Origin: Armatimonadota bacterium
Lineage (GTDB): Bacteria; Armatimonadota; Fimbriimonadia; Fimbriimonadales; Fimbriimonadaceae
Length of the DNA stretch: 64,000 nucleotides
Reading direction: 5' to 3'
NCBI GenBank assembly: GCA_018268375.1
Contig: JAFDWS010000006.1
Span: 355,115 to 419,114, forward strand
The position numbers were made by a program, and so were the translations under genes. Shown piece after piece: positions 34,427 through 42,518 of this stretch. The first letter of the stretch is position 1. Each line of letters opens with the position of its first letter. The notes beneath the pieces are model-generated. The model saw only the letters and a list, made by a program, of their open reading frames with translations. It did no database searches and was not told where the DNA came from.

Positions 34427-35790
34427 GACTCTGCCCCGACTGGGGGCCTTCGCTCGTCCCGTTTTCGCTGGACGCTTAGCCACAAGTCTGTTCCCGCAGC
34501 CAACGCGCAGAGCACGAGGAAGAAGTCTCCCAATCGCGAGTACAGCGTACCCACCCTCTGTCGTGCCAAGCCTGCCACGAGGACCTTGTCTGGCTCGAGG
34601 CGGCACTCGGCGAGCACCACTCCATGCTGGTCGGCAATGAGTGAGTAGCCAGTTAGGTCGGCCCTGAGCATGGCGACCCCTTGCTCCGCACATCGGAATG
34701 GTACGTAGGCAGCATGGAGCGCCTGGCAGACGCCGTGCGGAGTGTCCGGGCACAGAGTGGGCAGGACGATAGCAGTGACATTCGGCAAAGCGGCCGTTTG
34801 TGCGATGACGGACGGGTACGTCACGTCAAAGCAGACGTTCAAGCCATAGACAACCCCGTTTGCCACAGCTGAAGCGGGCTTCGACCCGGCCTCGACCGTC
34901 GCCTTCTCGCCCGCGAACGGCCGTCTCTTGTCGTACTCTCCCAAGACACCGGTCGAGTCGACCATAACAAGATGGTTGTGAGGCTTAGGCGTGTTCTTGT
35001 CGTGGTAGGTCGTAACGATAGCCGGAAGCGAGGACCGGCGCGCCATCTCCACGAGCGCCTCGGCTGATCCGCTGAGTTCAGGCCAGACAACGAGGACGGC
35101 TCCTTGCGTCGAGGCAGTGGCCGTCAACTGTTGGAGCGTCTGAGGATCGACCTTGTCGGTCTGGATGACAGCGACGCGGTCAGGGCCAGACATCGGCTGC
35201 CGATGGATCCATCCAGTCGCTGCTAACAGCGCGACAGCCACGGTTACAACCTTCGTGGTCTTCGGATTACTTTGGCCGAAGGTCGAGGCAAGTATCAAAT
35301 TGCTGGCCCAGAGCACCCATGAAACTCCCCAGATGCCGGTGACCGAGGCCAAGGCAAGCATGGCGGCGCTCTTGGATTGCGAAAGGGCAAAGTGGGCTGG
35401 AACGAGGACGACCGTGACGCCCTCGAAGAGCACGGCCCAACAAGCAATGGCGAGTGCTGAGGACGCCGTTGTCGCCCTTCGTTCGGCGAACAGACCAAAG
35501 ACGACGCCAACCACGAGGCCTATCAAGACGAAACCAAGGTAGATCCAGCCCGGATCTCGATCGTTGAGCGCCGGCAAGGACATGAAGCCAAAAGCCGCGA
35601 GGACGCTGGCCGTGACGGTGGCCAGCAACCCAGTGACGAACCCCCAGAGGAAGCCGCGGCCCCGCACAGCCCACATGGCAGGGGCCAAGGCGAACCATGC
35701 CAGGGCGCTCCAACCGACCGGCGGAAGGGACAGGTAGAAGAGCACCCCGCACGCGATCGCTGATGAGAGCGAGCCGATCGCCGCCTTCAT
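34423..35790 (-). CDS. lnt: Apolipoprotein N-acyltransferase-like protein
   Basis: Lnt adds the third acyl chain to lipoproteins in the inner membrane. The N-terminal half has six or so membrane helices (residues about 5-195). A nitrilase-type domain follows with the expected triad: Glu238 (VVWPELSG), Lys288 (EYDKRRPFAGE) and Cys320 (LNVCFDVTYP). A final membrane helix lies near residue 430. At 455 residues it is shorter than E. coli Lnt (512). Two lipoprotein-like genes occur in the window. Its stop overlaps the Usp gene start. Confidence 0.88.
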   Translation of the reverse strand: MKAAIGSLSSAIACGVLFYLSLPPVGWSALAWFALAPAMWAVRGRGFLWGFVTGLLATVTASVLAAFGFMSLPALNDRDPGWIYLGFVLIGLVVGVVFGLFAERRATTASSALAIACWAVLFEGVTVVLVPAHFALSQSKSAAMLALASVTGIWGVSWVLWASNLILASTFGQSNPKTTKVVTVAVALLAATGWIHRQPMSGPDRVAVIQTDKVDPQTLQQLTATASTQGAVLVVWPELSGSAEALVEMARRSSLPAIVTTYHDKNTPKPHNHLVMVDSTGVLGEYDKRRPFAGEKATVEAGSKPASAVANGVVYGLNVCFDVTYPSVIAQTAALPNVTAIVLPTLCPDTPHGVCQALHAAYVPFRCAEQGVAMLRADLTGYSLIADQHGVVLAECRLEPDKVLVAGLARQRVGTLYSRLGDFFLVLCALAAGTDLWLSVQRKRDERRPPVGAES

Positions 35791-35836
35791 GACTCTGAGA
35801 CGGAGCCTGGGCCGAGAACGTCCATTCGGGACATCC

Positions 35837-35849
35837 AGTAATCATTACT
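35837..35849. promoter_or_regulatory. Palindrome upstream of sufC
   Basis: AGTAAT-C-ATTACT is a perfect 6+1+6 inverted repeat in the 128-base region between divergent lnt and sufC. It is a candidate operator for either gene. It does not match the palindrome upstream of rrf2. Confidence 0.35.
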
Positions 35850-35900
35850 TTTCTGTCAAGTTACTGAGCCCTTCGGAGGCACCTCTCTTTCCAATTACCG

Positions 35901-35906
35901 TAAAAT
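35901..35906 (+). promoter_or_regulatory. -10-like box of the suf operon
   Basis: TAAAAT lies 12 bases before the sufC ATG. A leader of about five bases would follow. Confidence 0.4.
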
Positions 35907-35918
35907 TCAATCGCCGCC

Positions 35919-36683
35919 ATGCTCTTGATCAAGAACCTGCACGCCAACGTGGCAGAAGAGGGCCGCAAAATCCTCAAGGGGGTCGACCTTACCGTCGGCA
36001 AAGGTGAAGTCCATGCGATCATGGGCCCGAACGGCTCTGGTAAGTCCACCCTCGCCAACGTCATTGCCGGTCGCGAGACCTACGAGGTCGTCGAAGGAGA
36101 CGTCCTGCTCAACAACGAAAGCCTGCTGGAGCTTGAAGCCGAAGAACGGGCGCATCAGGGCGTGTTTTTGGCCTTCCAGTACCCGGTCGAAATTCCGGGA
36201 GTAAGCAACGCTTACTTCCTGCGCACCGCGCTGAACGCAAACCGCAAGGCCCAAGGGCTGGCGGAAATGGACGCCGCCCAGTTCATGACCCACATCCGCG
36301 AGAAAGTGAAGCTGCTCGGGCTTCCGCAGGAAATGCTGACCCGCTCGGTCAACGAGGGGTTCAGCGGTGGCGAGAAGAAGCGGAACGAGATCTTCCAAAT
36401 GGCCGTTTTGGAGCCGGCCTTGTGCGTCCTCGACGAGACCGACTCTGGCTTGGATATCGATGCACTCCAGACGGTGGCCCACGGGGTCAACTCACTCCGA
36501 TCGCCAGACCGCGCCTTCGTTGTCGTCACCCACTACCAACGGCTGCTGAACTTCATCGTGCCTGACTTTGTCCACGTCATGATGGACGGTCGCATCGTGC
36601 AGACCGGCGGACGCGAGCTGGCGCTGGAGCTCGAGGACAAGGGTTACGGCTGGATCGAGCAGCAAGTAGCGGCCCAGGTTTAA
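35919..36683 (+). CDS. sufC: Fe-S cluster assembly ATPase SufC
   Basis: SufC is the ABC-type ATPase of the SufBCD scaffold. The 254-residue protein has Walker A GPNGSGKSTLAN, a Q-loop in LAFQYPVEIPGVSN, the signature FSGGEKKRNEI, Walker B LCVLDETDSGLDIDAL and switch His in VVTHYQRLL, all in SufC-specific form. It is the first gene of a run sufC-sufD-sufS-sufU-sufT-rrf2-sufA. sufB is not adjacent. Confidence 0.97.
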   Translation: MLLIKNLHANVAEEGRKILKGVDLTVGKGEVHAIMGPNGSGKSTLANVIAGRETYEVVEGDVLLNNESLLELEAEERAHQGVFLAFQYPVEIPGVSNAYFLRTALNANRKAQGLAEMDAAQFMTHIREKVKLLGLPQEMLTRSVNEGFSGGEKKRNEIFQMAVLEPALCVLDETDSGLDIDALQTVAHGVNSLRSPDRAFVVVTHYQRLLNFIVPDFVHVMMDGRIVQTGGRELALELEDKGYGWIEQQVAAQV

Positions 36684-36688
36684 GAGAA

Positions 36689-38026
36689 ATGCTACTGAAG
36701 CAGTACGAGCGCGAACTTGACAAAGTCTTAGCCAGGGCCGAGGGCAGTGGTGCGGACATGCCCGCATGGGTCAAGGACCTTAAGGCCAAGGGACTTCGTA
36801 CACACCGCGAGCACGGAGTACCCACGCCCAAAGTCGAAGATTGGAAGTACACGCCACTCCGTGATTTCTCTGAGCGAGATTGGAAAGTGGCCGAACCCGG
36901 CCCCGCCGTTTTTAAAGCCGAGCTTCCGCGCTACGACGCTGGCTCCGTTCGCATCGTGCTCGTCAACGGTCGCTACGACCGGAACCTGTCGGAAACCGCC
37001 CCCGGGGTCACCACAGTCAGCCTGCGCGATGCAATGGTCTCTCACGGGGCCCTGATCGAGGCACGACTGGCGCAAGCAGGCCCCGACACGACAAAGACGG
37101 TCGACCGCGAGATCCGGCCGGACGTTTTCACCTTCGGCGAACTGAACACAGCTTCATTTGAAGACGGGCTCTTCCTCATGGTGGAGCCGGGCGTCGAAGT
37201 GGCGCCTCTCCTCGAGGTCGTGCACGTCCTTTGCGCCGAGGACGGTGAGCCGACGATCGCTTTCCCGAGAATCCTCGTCATCGTGGAAGACGGGGCAAGA
37301 ATCCGATTCACGGAGACGTACGTCACGGACGGATGCAACGACTCTGCCTGTGTTCCAGTCACAGAAGTCTTTGTGGGGGGCGGAGCGGACGTCGAACACG
37401 TGAGGGTTCAAGACCAGTGCGCGTGCTCGACCCACATTGGTCTTTGGCAGACGCGGCAGCAAGCTGAGAGTAGCTACCGAAGCTACAACGTTTGCTTTGG
37501 ATCAAAGCTTGGTCGGCTCGACCAGGGTATCTGGATCGGAGGCGAGCAAACGGTCACGAGGCTGGACGGCGTCGTCTGCGCCAACGGAGAGCAGCACCTC
37601 GACAACCACACCCGGCTCGACCACGCGGTGCCGAACGGGAACAGCTTTGAAATCTACAAGCAGGTTATCGACGATTCGGCGACGGTGGTGTTCAACGGAA
37701 AGATCTTTGTCCATCAGGACGCCCAGAAGACCGACGCCAAGCAAACGAACCAAGCTCTGCTCCTCTCCCCAAACGCGACCATCGACTCCAAGCCGCAGCT
37801 CGAGATATTCGCCGACGACGTTAAGTGCACTCACGGGGCCACCGTCGGACAGTTGGAGGATCTGCCTCTGTTCTACATGCGTCAACGCGGAGTCCCTCGT
37901 GACGCGGCCGAAGCGGTCCTTGTCTACGCGTTTGCGGCTGAGGTCCTTGAGCTGATCTCGATCGAGCCCGTGCGCCGCGCGCTAGAAAAAAGGCTTTACA
38001 GCAAGCTCGGAATTGACCTAACCTAA
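36689..38026 (+). CDS. sufD: Fe-S cluster assembly protein SufD
   Basis: SufD is the non-cluster-binding partner of SufB in the scaffold complex. The 445-residue chain has the SufD-type N-terminus (PTPKVEDWKYTPLRDF) and a long beta-helix core (about 180-400) with LDNHTRLDHAVPNGNSFEIYKQVIDDSATVVFNGKIFVHQDAQKTDAKQTNQALLLS. The C-terminus is helical (YMRQRGVPRDAAEAVLVYAFAAEVL). It lacks the longer, Cys-bearing pattern of SufB. It follows sufC by five bases. Confidence 0.94.
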   Translation: MLLKQYERELDKVLARAEGSGADMPAWVKDLKAKGLRTHREHGVPTPKVEDWKYTPLRDFSERDWKVAEPGPAVFKAELPRYDAGSVRIVLVNGRYDRNLSETAPGVTTVSLRDAMVSHGALIEARLAQAGPDTTKTVDREIRPDVFTFGELNTASFEDGLFLMVEPGVEVAPLLEVVHVLCAEDGEPTIAFPRILVIVEDGARIRFTETYVTDGCNDSACVPVTEVFVGGGADVEHVRVQDQCACSTHIGLWQTRQQAESSYRSYNVCFGSKLGRLDQGIWIGGEQTVTRLDGVVCANGEQHLDNHTRLDHAVPNGNSFEIYKQVIDDSATVVFNGKIFVHQDAQKTDAKQTNQALLLSPNATIDSKPQLEIFADDVKCTHGATVGQLEDLPLFYMRQRGVPRDAAEAVLVYAFAAEVLELISIEPVRRALEKRLYSKLGIDLT

Positions 38027-38035
38027 GGAGCACAC

Positions 38036-39262
38036 ATGCCGACAAAAGCGCCAACCGACCTAAGAAGCCAGTTTCCCGCCTTGGCTCAAGAGGTCAACGG
38101 CAAGCCGTTGGCCTACCTCGACAATGCTTCGACAACTCAGCGGCCCGCCGTCGTTCTCGAGGCCATGCAGTGTTTCTATCAGCACGACAACGCCAACGTG
38201 CACCGCGGAGTCCATGCGTTGAGCCAGCGTGCGACTGACGAGTTCGACGCGGCGCGGAGCACGGTCGCCAAGTTCATCCACGCCTCAAACGCCAATTCGG
38301 TGATCTTCACGAAGGGCTGTACTGAGAGCATCAACCTTGTTGCCGCTACCTGGGGATTTCAGAACATAAGGGAAGGTGATCGCGTTCTCGTCTCCACGAT
38401 GGAGCACCACGCCAACATCGTTCCCTGGCAGGTGGCCACCGAGCGCGCCGGTGCCGTGGTCGAGCCCGTTCCGATCTTCGACGACTGCAGCCTGGACATG
38501 GAGGCTCTCGAGTCCATGTTGAAGAAAGGCCGTGCCAAGGTCGTCGCCGTGAAGCATGTCTGCAACGCGAGCGGTACTGTCAACCCGATCGGAGAGATCA
38601 CCAAGCTGGCTCACGAACATGGAGCCGTCGTCATGATCGATGGCGCCCAAGGCTTGGCCCATCAAGCCGTGGATGTTCAGGCTCTTGACGTTGACTTCTA
38701 CTCCATTGCCAGTCACAAAGTGTACGGCCCGATGGGCTTTGGTGCGCTCTACGGCAAGCCCGAGCACCTGGAAGGAATGCCGCCCTATCAGACCGGCGGC
38801 GGCATGATCAGGTCAGTCAGCTTCGAAGAGACGATCTATGCCGCGGTTCCGGACAAGTTCGAACCCGGAACCCCGAACGTGGCCGGGGCAATCGGGCTCG
38901 CCAGGGCTCTGGATTGGGTCACGGAGGTCGGTCTCGACCGAATCCAGGCTGTCGAGCACGAGTTGGGACGGTCATGCACAGAACAGTTGCAGGACGTGCC
39001 GGGAGTCAGAATCATCGGAACCGCCCCCGGGAAGGCGTCTATTGTGAGCTTCGTAATGGAGCAAGCGCACCCGCACGATGTGGGAACGATCCTCGACTCC
39101 GAGGGCGTCGCCGTGCGAACCGGGCAGCACTGCTGCCACCCACTGCTCGATCGAATGGGTGTTCCCGCAACGACGAGGGCCTCGATCTCGGTCTACAACA
39201 ACGAAGAGGACATCGATTCACTGATGCGCGGCGTCAAGAGGGTCGCCCAACTCTTCGGCTAG
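38036..39262 (+). CDS. sufS: Cysteine desulfurase SufS
   Basis: This PLP enzyme extracts sulfur from cysteine for Fe-S assembly. The 408-residue protein has YLDNASTTQRP at the N-terminus, VHRGVHALSQRAT, the PLP lysine in SIASHKVYGPMG, MIDGAQGLAHQ, and the active-site Cys loop VRTGQHCCHPLL with the group II (SufS/CsdA) layout. An AAGGAG Shine-Dalgarno lies six bases upstream. It lies nine bases after sufD and nine bases before sufU, consistent with a SufS-SufU pair. Confidence 0.97.
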   Translation: MPTKAPTDLRSQFPALAQEVNGKPLAYLDNASTTQRPAVVLEAMQCFYQHDNANVHRGVHALSQRATDEFDAARSTVAKFIHASNANSVIFTKGCTESINLVAATWGFQNIREGDRVLVSTMEHHANIVPWQVATERAGAVVEPVPIFDDCSLDMEALESMLKKGRAKVVAVKHVCNASGTVNPIGEITKLAHEHGAVVMIDGAQGLAHQAVDVQALDVDFYSIASHKVYGPMGFGALYGKPEHLEGMPPYQTGGGMIRSVSFEETIYAAVPDKFEPGTPNVAGAIGLARALDWVTEVGLDRIQAVEHELGRSCTEQLQDVPGVRIIGTAPGKASIVSFVMEQAHPHDVGTILDSEGVAVRTGQHCCHPLLDRMGVPATTRASISVYNNEEDIDSLMRGVKRVAQLFG

Positions 39263-39271
39263 GAATCCTTC

Positions 39272-39754
39272 ATGTCCCTAAGCGAGCTCTACCAAGAGGT
39301 CATTCTTGACCACGGCAAGAACCCACGCAACTTGCGCGAGATGCCCGATGCCACACATGTGGCCGAGGGATACAACCCACTCTGTGGGGATCAGATCAAG
39401 GTCTTTCTGAGGGTCGCCGGGGATGTCGTTGAAGATGCAAGCTTCCTAGGCCGGGGCTGTGCGATCAGCCAGGCCAGCGCGAGCATGATGACCCAGGCAA
39501 TCAAGGGACAGACCCTGGCCAAGGCGGAAGAACTGTTCGAAAACTTTCGCGACGCTGTGACGACCCAAGCGGACGGGGGTTGTGACCATTCCAGTGAACC
39601 GACCTTTGAAGACGCCTTCCAAGACGAGAGCCTCGGCGTCCTGAGCTGCCTCACCGGCGTTCGCAACTATCCGAACCGGATCAAGTGTGCCGTCCTCGCT
39701 TGGCACGCCATGCATTCTGCCCTTCATGAAGGGAGCAAGGTGACCACCGAATAA
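39272..39754 (+). CDS. sufU: SufU-type sulfur acceptor / Fe-S scaffold protein
   Basis: SufU accepts sulfur from SufS by a zinc-dependent exchange in Gram-positive-like Suf systems. The 160-residue protein has the U-type Cys ligands in NPLCGDQIKV, GRGCAISQASASMM and NRIKCAVLAW. The 19-residue-scale insertion that separates SufU from IscU appears present between the second and third Cys regions. It follows sufS directly, which supports SufU rather than an IscU role. Confidence 0.94.
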   Translation: MSLSELYQEVILDHGKNPRNLREMPDATHVAEGYNPLCGDQIKVFLRVAGDVVEDASFLGRGCAISQASASMMTQAIKGQTLAKAEELFENFRDAVTTQADGGCDHSSEPTFEDAFQDESLGVLSCLTGVRNYPNRIKCAVLAWHAMHSALHEGSKVTTE

Positions 39755-39764
39755 CGCCACCGCC

Positions 39765-40121
39765 ATGCCTGAGCCAATCTCTGTGCCCCACGACCCGCTC
39801 AACTCGATCCAGCGATCCCTGCTGGAGCACGAGGTCATCGAGTCCATCCGTACGGTCTATGATCCGGAAATTCCGGTCAACGTCTACGACCTGGGGCTGA
39901 TCTATTCGATCGATGTCAAGGAGGACGCGAGCGTAGACATCACCATGACCCTCACGAGCCCGGCATGTCCGGTCGCAGGAACTTTGCCGGGAGAGGTCGA
40001 GACCGCCGCAGCGAGCACGAAGGGCGTGAAGTCGGTGAGCTTGGAACTGGTCTGGGACCCACCGTTCAGCATTGACCGAATTCCGGAGCACATCCGACTT
40101 GAGCTTGGGCTCTATTGGTAG
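39765..40121 (+). CDS. sufT: SufT-like (DUF59/MIP18 family) protein
   Basis: The 118-residue protein is a MIP18/DUF59 domain: IRTVYDPEIPVNVYDLGLIYSIDV, then TMTLTSPACPVAGTLPGEVETAA and VSLELVWDPPFSIDRIPE. These proteins aid Fe-S protein maturation, and the Cys in SPACP is the conserved one. It is placed ten bases after sufU, the usual SufT location. A palindromic site follows before rrf2. Confidence 0.93.
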   Translation: MPEPISVPHDPLNSIQRSLLEHEVIESIRTVYDPEIPVNVYDLGLIYSIDVKEDASVDITMTLTSPACPVAGTLPGEVETAAASTKGVKSVSLELVWDPPFSIDRIPEHIRLELGLYW

Positions 40122-40131
40122 GCGGCAAATC

Positions 40132-40147
40132 GTTCTAAAATTAGAAC
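40132..40147. promoter_or_regulatory. Palindromic operator candidate upstream of rrf2
   Basis: GTTCTAA-AA-TTAGAAC is a perfect 7+2+7 inverted repeat in the 63-base gap between sufT and the Rrf2 gene. It is AT-rich against a GC-rich background. The position suggests autoregulation by the Rrf2 protein of an internal promoter for rrf2-sufA. Confidence 0.6.
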
Positions 40148-40184
40148 AGCAAGTCGAAGACTGAATCGTGCCAGGAGCACACAG

Positions 40185-40646
40185 ATGAAATTCAGCGCAC
40201 AAGAAGAATACGGGCTACGTTGCCTTTCCACGCTCGCCAAAGAGGGCCCGGGCGGATTCCTCACGATCCCGACAATCAGCAAAAGAGAGGGTTTGAGCCA
40301 CTCCCACGTGGCCAAGCTCCTGGGCATCCTGAGGGAGGCAGGCTTTATCGTCAGCGTCCGAGGGCAGTCAGGCGGATATATGTTGGCCAGACCCGTCGAC
40401 CAGATCGCAGTCCGCGACGTGCTGTCCTCGCTCGGCGGCAGATTGTTCGACGATTCGTTTTGCGAGCGGCACACTGGAAACCTGCCCGATTGCGTCCATG
40501 AGTCAGATTGTTGTTTCCGTCCACTGTGGTCGCGACTACAAAACGCAGTCGACAATGCCCTCGAGGGCATGACCATGGCCGACCTCCTCGGCGGGAACCT
40601 TGGGCCATCGCCGATCCTTGTAACTGACATGGGAGCGTCCGCCTGA
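40185..40646 (+). CDS. Rrf2-family (IscR/SufR-like) transcriptional regulator
   Basis: The 153-residue protein has an N-terminal winged helix (FSAQEEYGLRCLSTLAKEG, then LSHSHVAKLLGILREAGFIVSVRGQSGGYMLARP). A Cys-rich loop (FCERHTGNLPDCVHESDCCFRPLW) could bind an Fe-S cluster, as in IscR-like sensors. It probably senses Fe-S status and controls the suf genes. A GGAG Shine-Dalgarno lies eight bases upstream. A 16-base palindrome precedes the gene. sufA starts one base after its stop. Confidence 0.92.
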   Translation: MKFSAQEEYGLRCLSTLAKEGPGGFLTIPTISKREGLSHSHVAKLLGILREAGFIVSVRGQSGGYMLARPVDQIAVRDVLSSLGGRLFDDSFCERHTGNLPDCVHESDCCFRPLWSRLQNAVDNALEGMTMADLLGGNLGPSPILVTDMGASA

Positions 40647-40647
40647 A

Positions 40648-40998
40648 ATGGAGAGTCAGCGCTTCCCTGTCGATGTGTCGCCCGAGGCTGTGGACCAGCT
40701 CAAGCGGCTAAAGGAACGAAAGGGCAGTGCTGCGTCGTTCGTCCGTTTGGGCGTCAAGGGCGGCGGTTGTAGCGGCTTGGAGTACGTCCTCCGGTTGGAC
40801 GAGACGCCACTCCCCGTCGACATCACGGTCGAAATGGACGGTCTCACGCTGGCGTGCGACAGTAAGTCGGCAAAGTTCTTGGCCGGCTCAAAACTGATGT
40901 GGACCGGCAACCTCATTGGCGGCGGGTTCAGCTTCGAGAACCCCAACGCGCAGCGCTCCTGCGGCTGCGGCACCAGCTTCACGCCCAAGAGCGCCTAA
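40648..40998 (+). CDS. sufA: A-type Fe-S carrier (HesB/IscA/SufA family)
   Basis: This 116-residue A-type carrier has the three conserved cysteines: GGGCSGLEYV near residue 41 and the C-terminal SCGCGTSF pair. It transfers clusters to apoproteins. The gene is coupled to rrf2 with one base between them and closes the suf unit. Its stop is two bases from that of convergent csaA. Confidence 0.94.
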   Translation: MESQRFPVDVSPEAVDQLKRLKERKGSAASFVRLGVKGGGCSGLEYVLRLDETPLPVDITVEMDGLTLACDSKSAKFLAGSKLMWTGNLIGGGFSFENPNAQRSCGCGTSFTPKSA

Positions 40999-41000
40999 AG

Positions 41001-41333
41001 TCAGAACAGCCGCGAGCCGTTCGGTGCTGGCTTGTCCGGAACGCACAGAATCACTGCCCCGCTGTCATCGGCGAACCCCGTCACCAAGCACTCGCTGACG
41101 AACGGACCGATCTGCTTGGGAGGAAAATTGAGGACGCCCACGACCTGCTTGCCGACAAGCTCCTCTGCCGTGTAGTGGACGGTGAGCTGGGCGCTGGATG
41201 GGCGCTCTCCGGCCTCGCCGAAGTCGACCCACAGCTTGTAGGCGGGCTTCCTGGCCTCCGGGAAAGGCTCGGCGCGAAGGATTGTGCCGACTCGGATCTC
41301 GACCCGCTCAAAGTCGTCCCACGTGATCGCCAT
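41001..41333 (-). CDS. csaA: CsaA-like tRNA-binding domain protein
   Basis: The 110-residue OB-fold protein matches CsaA: MAITWDDFERVEIRVGTILRAEPFPEARKPAYKLWVDFG, QLTVHYTAEELVGKQVVGVLNFPPKQIG, SECLVTGF. CsaA has tRNA-binding and reported chaperone activity in Bacillus. It follows the lytic transglycosylase gene by two bases on the same strand, so both may share the tRNA-Ser transcript. Confidence 0.93.
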   Translation of the reverse strand: MAITWDDFERVEIRVGTILRAEPFPEARKPAYKLWVDFGEAGERPSSAQLTVHYTAEELVGKQVVGVLNFPPKQIGPFVSECLVTGFADDSGAVILCVPDKPAPNGSRLF

Positions 41334-41335
41334 CT

Positions 41336-42367
41336 TTACTTGCCGCAGAGCTGGCGGTAGATGCCGATGACCTTACGCACGTAGTTCTGCGTCTCTCGAT
41401 AGGGTGGCACGCCACCGTACTTCTTGACGGCGCCGTTTCCGGCGTTGTAACCCGCGAGAGCGAGCACCAGAGCCTCGAAGGAGTCATCGGTCTGAGCCGA
41501 GTACTTGTCGATGTGCCCCCTCACGAGCCTGACCGTGCCCCAGAGGTTCTGCTCGATGTCGTAGGCGTCGGTCAACCCAAGCTCCCGCTTGTTCACCGGC
41601 ATGAGCTGGCCGAGGCCCATAGCGCCAGCGCGGCTCGTCGTATTCGGGTTGAAGTCGCTCTCGGTGATGATGATCGCCACGATCAGCCGAGCGTCGACCC
41701 CGAAATGGGCGCTATAAGCCAGGATGCTCTGCGCGATGCGCTGGGCTTGATCGTCGGTCAAGCGCTTGTTCCGCTGCTTGACGAACGCCACATACTGAGG
41801 CAAAGCGGCGGAGAGATTGGCGGAAATGTTGGTCGGTGGCTGGCCGACGGGGTTCGTGGTGACCCGCGGGACGTCGCCTTGCATCGGCTGAGGGCGTCCG
41901 CCCTTTCGCGAGCTCTTTGAACCCCCGATCCGGCCCGAAAGCGGTGCCTTCAGGGGCTTGGCCGTCTTCGCTTCATAAGCAGCGACGGTGGACTCGCTCG
42001 CTGCGCCGATCAAGGTGGCGTGGAGGAGGGCATGCTCGCTGTCCCGGCTAGCCTGGACAATGAGCCTGGCCGGCACTGAGCCGGACTTGAGCCAGTCGGG
42101 AGTGTTCGTCGAGCTGACGAAGTGCTGCTCTCCCTCCGGGCCGACCAGCATCAGAATCTCAGAGTCGCCTGAACCGACGACGCCGGTGACCGTTCCTTTG
42201 ACCTCCATGACACGGTTGCCCACAAAGGAGTTCAGGGCGTCCGCGTCCGCCGACGACGAGATACCGTATTTTTTCCGGAGTTGGATGTACTCGTCGAAGG
42301 TCTGCGACCACGCAAGGAAGGGGGTTGCAACAAGGAAGAGGGCGAGGGTTCGGGCGAATCGACTCAA
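41336..42367 (-). CDS. Lytic transglycosylase (SLT domain), exported
   Basis: The 343-residue protein has a signal peptide (MSRFARTLALFLVATPFLAWSQ), a roughly 100-residue N-terminal OB-like region, a basic Ser/Gly/Pro linker, and a C-terminal SLT domain. The catalytic Glu is in ITESDFNPNTTSRAGAMGLGQLMP, and the domain closes with ALAGYNAGNGAVKKYGGVPPYRETQNYV. It would cleave peptidoglycan glycan strands with 1,6-anhydro product formation. The TTG start is only 11 bases downstream of the tRNA-Ser CCA end, with GAAGAG as Shine-Dalgarno inside that trailer. Confidence 0.92.
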   Translation of the reverse strand: MSRFARTLALFLVATPFLAWSQTFDEYIQLRKKYGISSSADADALNSFVGNRVMEVKGTVTGVVGSGDSEILMLVGPEGEQHFVSSTNTPDWLKSGSVPARLIVQASRDSEHALLHATLIGAASESTVAAYEAKTAKPLKAPLSGRIGGSKSSRKGGRPQPMQGDVPRVTTNPVGQPPTNISANLSAALPQYVAFVKQRNKRLTDDQAQRIAQSILAYSAHFGVDARLIVAIIITESDFNPNTTSRAGAMGLGQLMPVNKRELGLTDAYDIEQNLWGTVRLVRGHIDKYSAQTDDSFEALVLALAGYNAGNGAVKKYGGVPPYRETQNYVRKVIGIYRQLCGK

Positions 42368-42378
42368 AACGGCTCTTC

Positions 42379-42468
42379 TGGCGGACAGGTCGGGATTCGA
42401 ACCCGAGAAGGGTGAATACCCTTACCCACTTAGCAGGCGGGCGCTTTCGACCACTCAGCCACCTGTCC
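42379..42468 (-). tRNA. tRNA-Ser(GCT)
   Basis: This 90-base tRNA has acceptor stem GGACAGG/CCTGTCC, D arm GCTGAGTGGTCGAAAGC, anticodon stem CCCGC/GTGGG with loop CTGCTAA (anticodon GCT), a long variable arm typical of serine (AAGGGT/ACCCTT), T arm TCGGG-TTCGAAT-CCCGA, discriminator G and an encoded CCA. It decodes AGC/AGU. TAGAAT lies about ten bases upstream as a -10 box. The lytic transglycosylase gene starts 11 bases after the CCA. Confidence 0.96.
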
Positions 42469-42478
42469 GTTGGCTCCT

Positions 42479-42484
42479 ATTCTA
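42479..42484 (-). promoter_or_regulatory. -10-like box of tRNA-Ser
   Basis: TAGAAT on the minus strand lies ten bases upstream of the tRNA 5' end, which allows a few bases of 5' leader. Confidence 0.5.
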
Positions 42485-42518
42485 CATCTTCGGACGGTGT
42501 CCGGTCTAGGTTCAGTTC

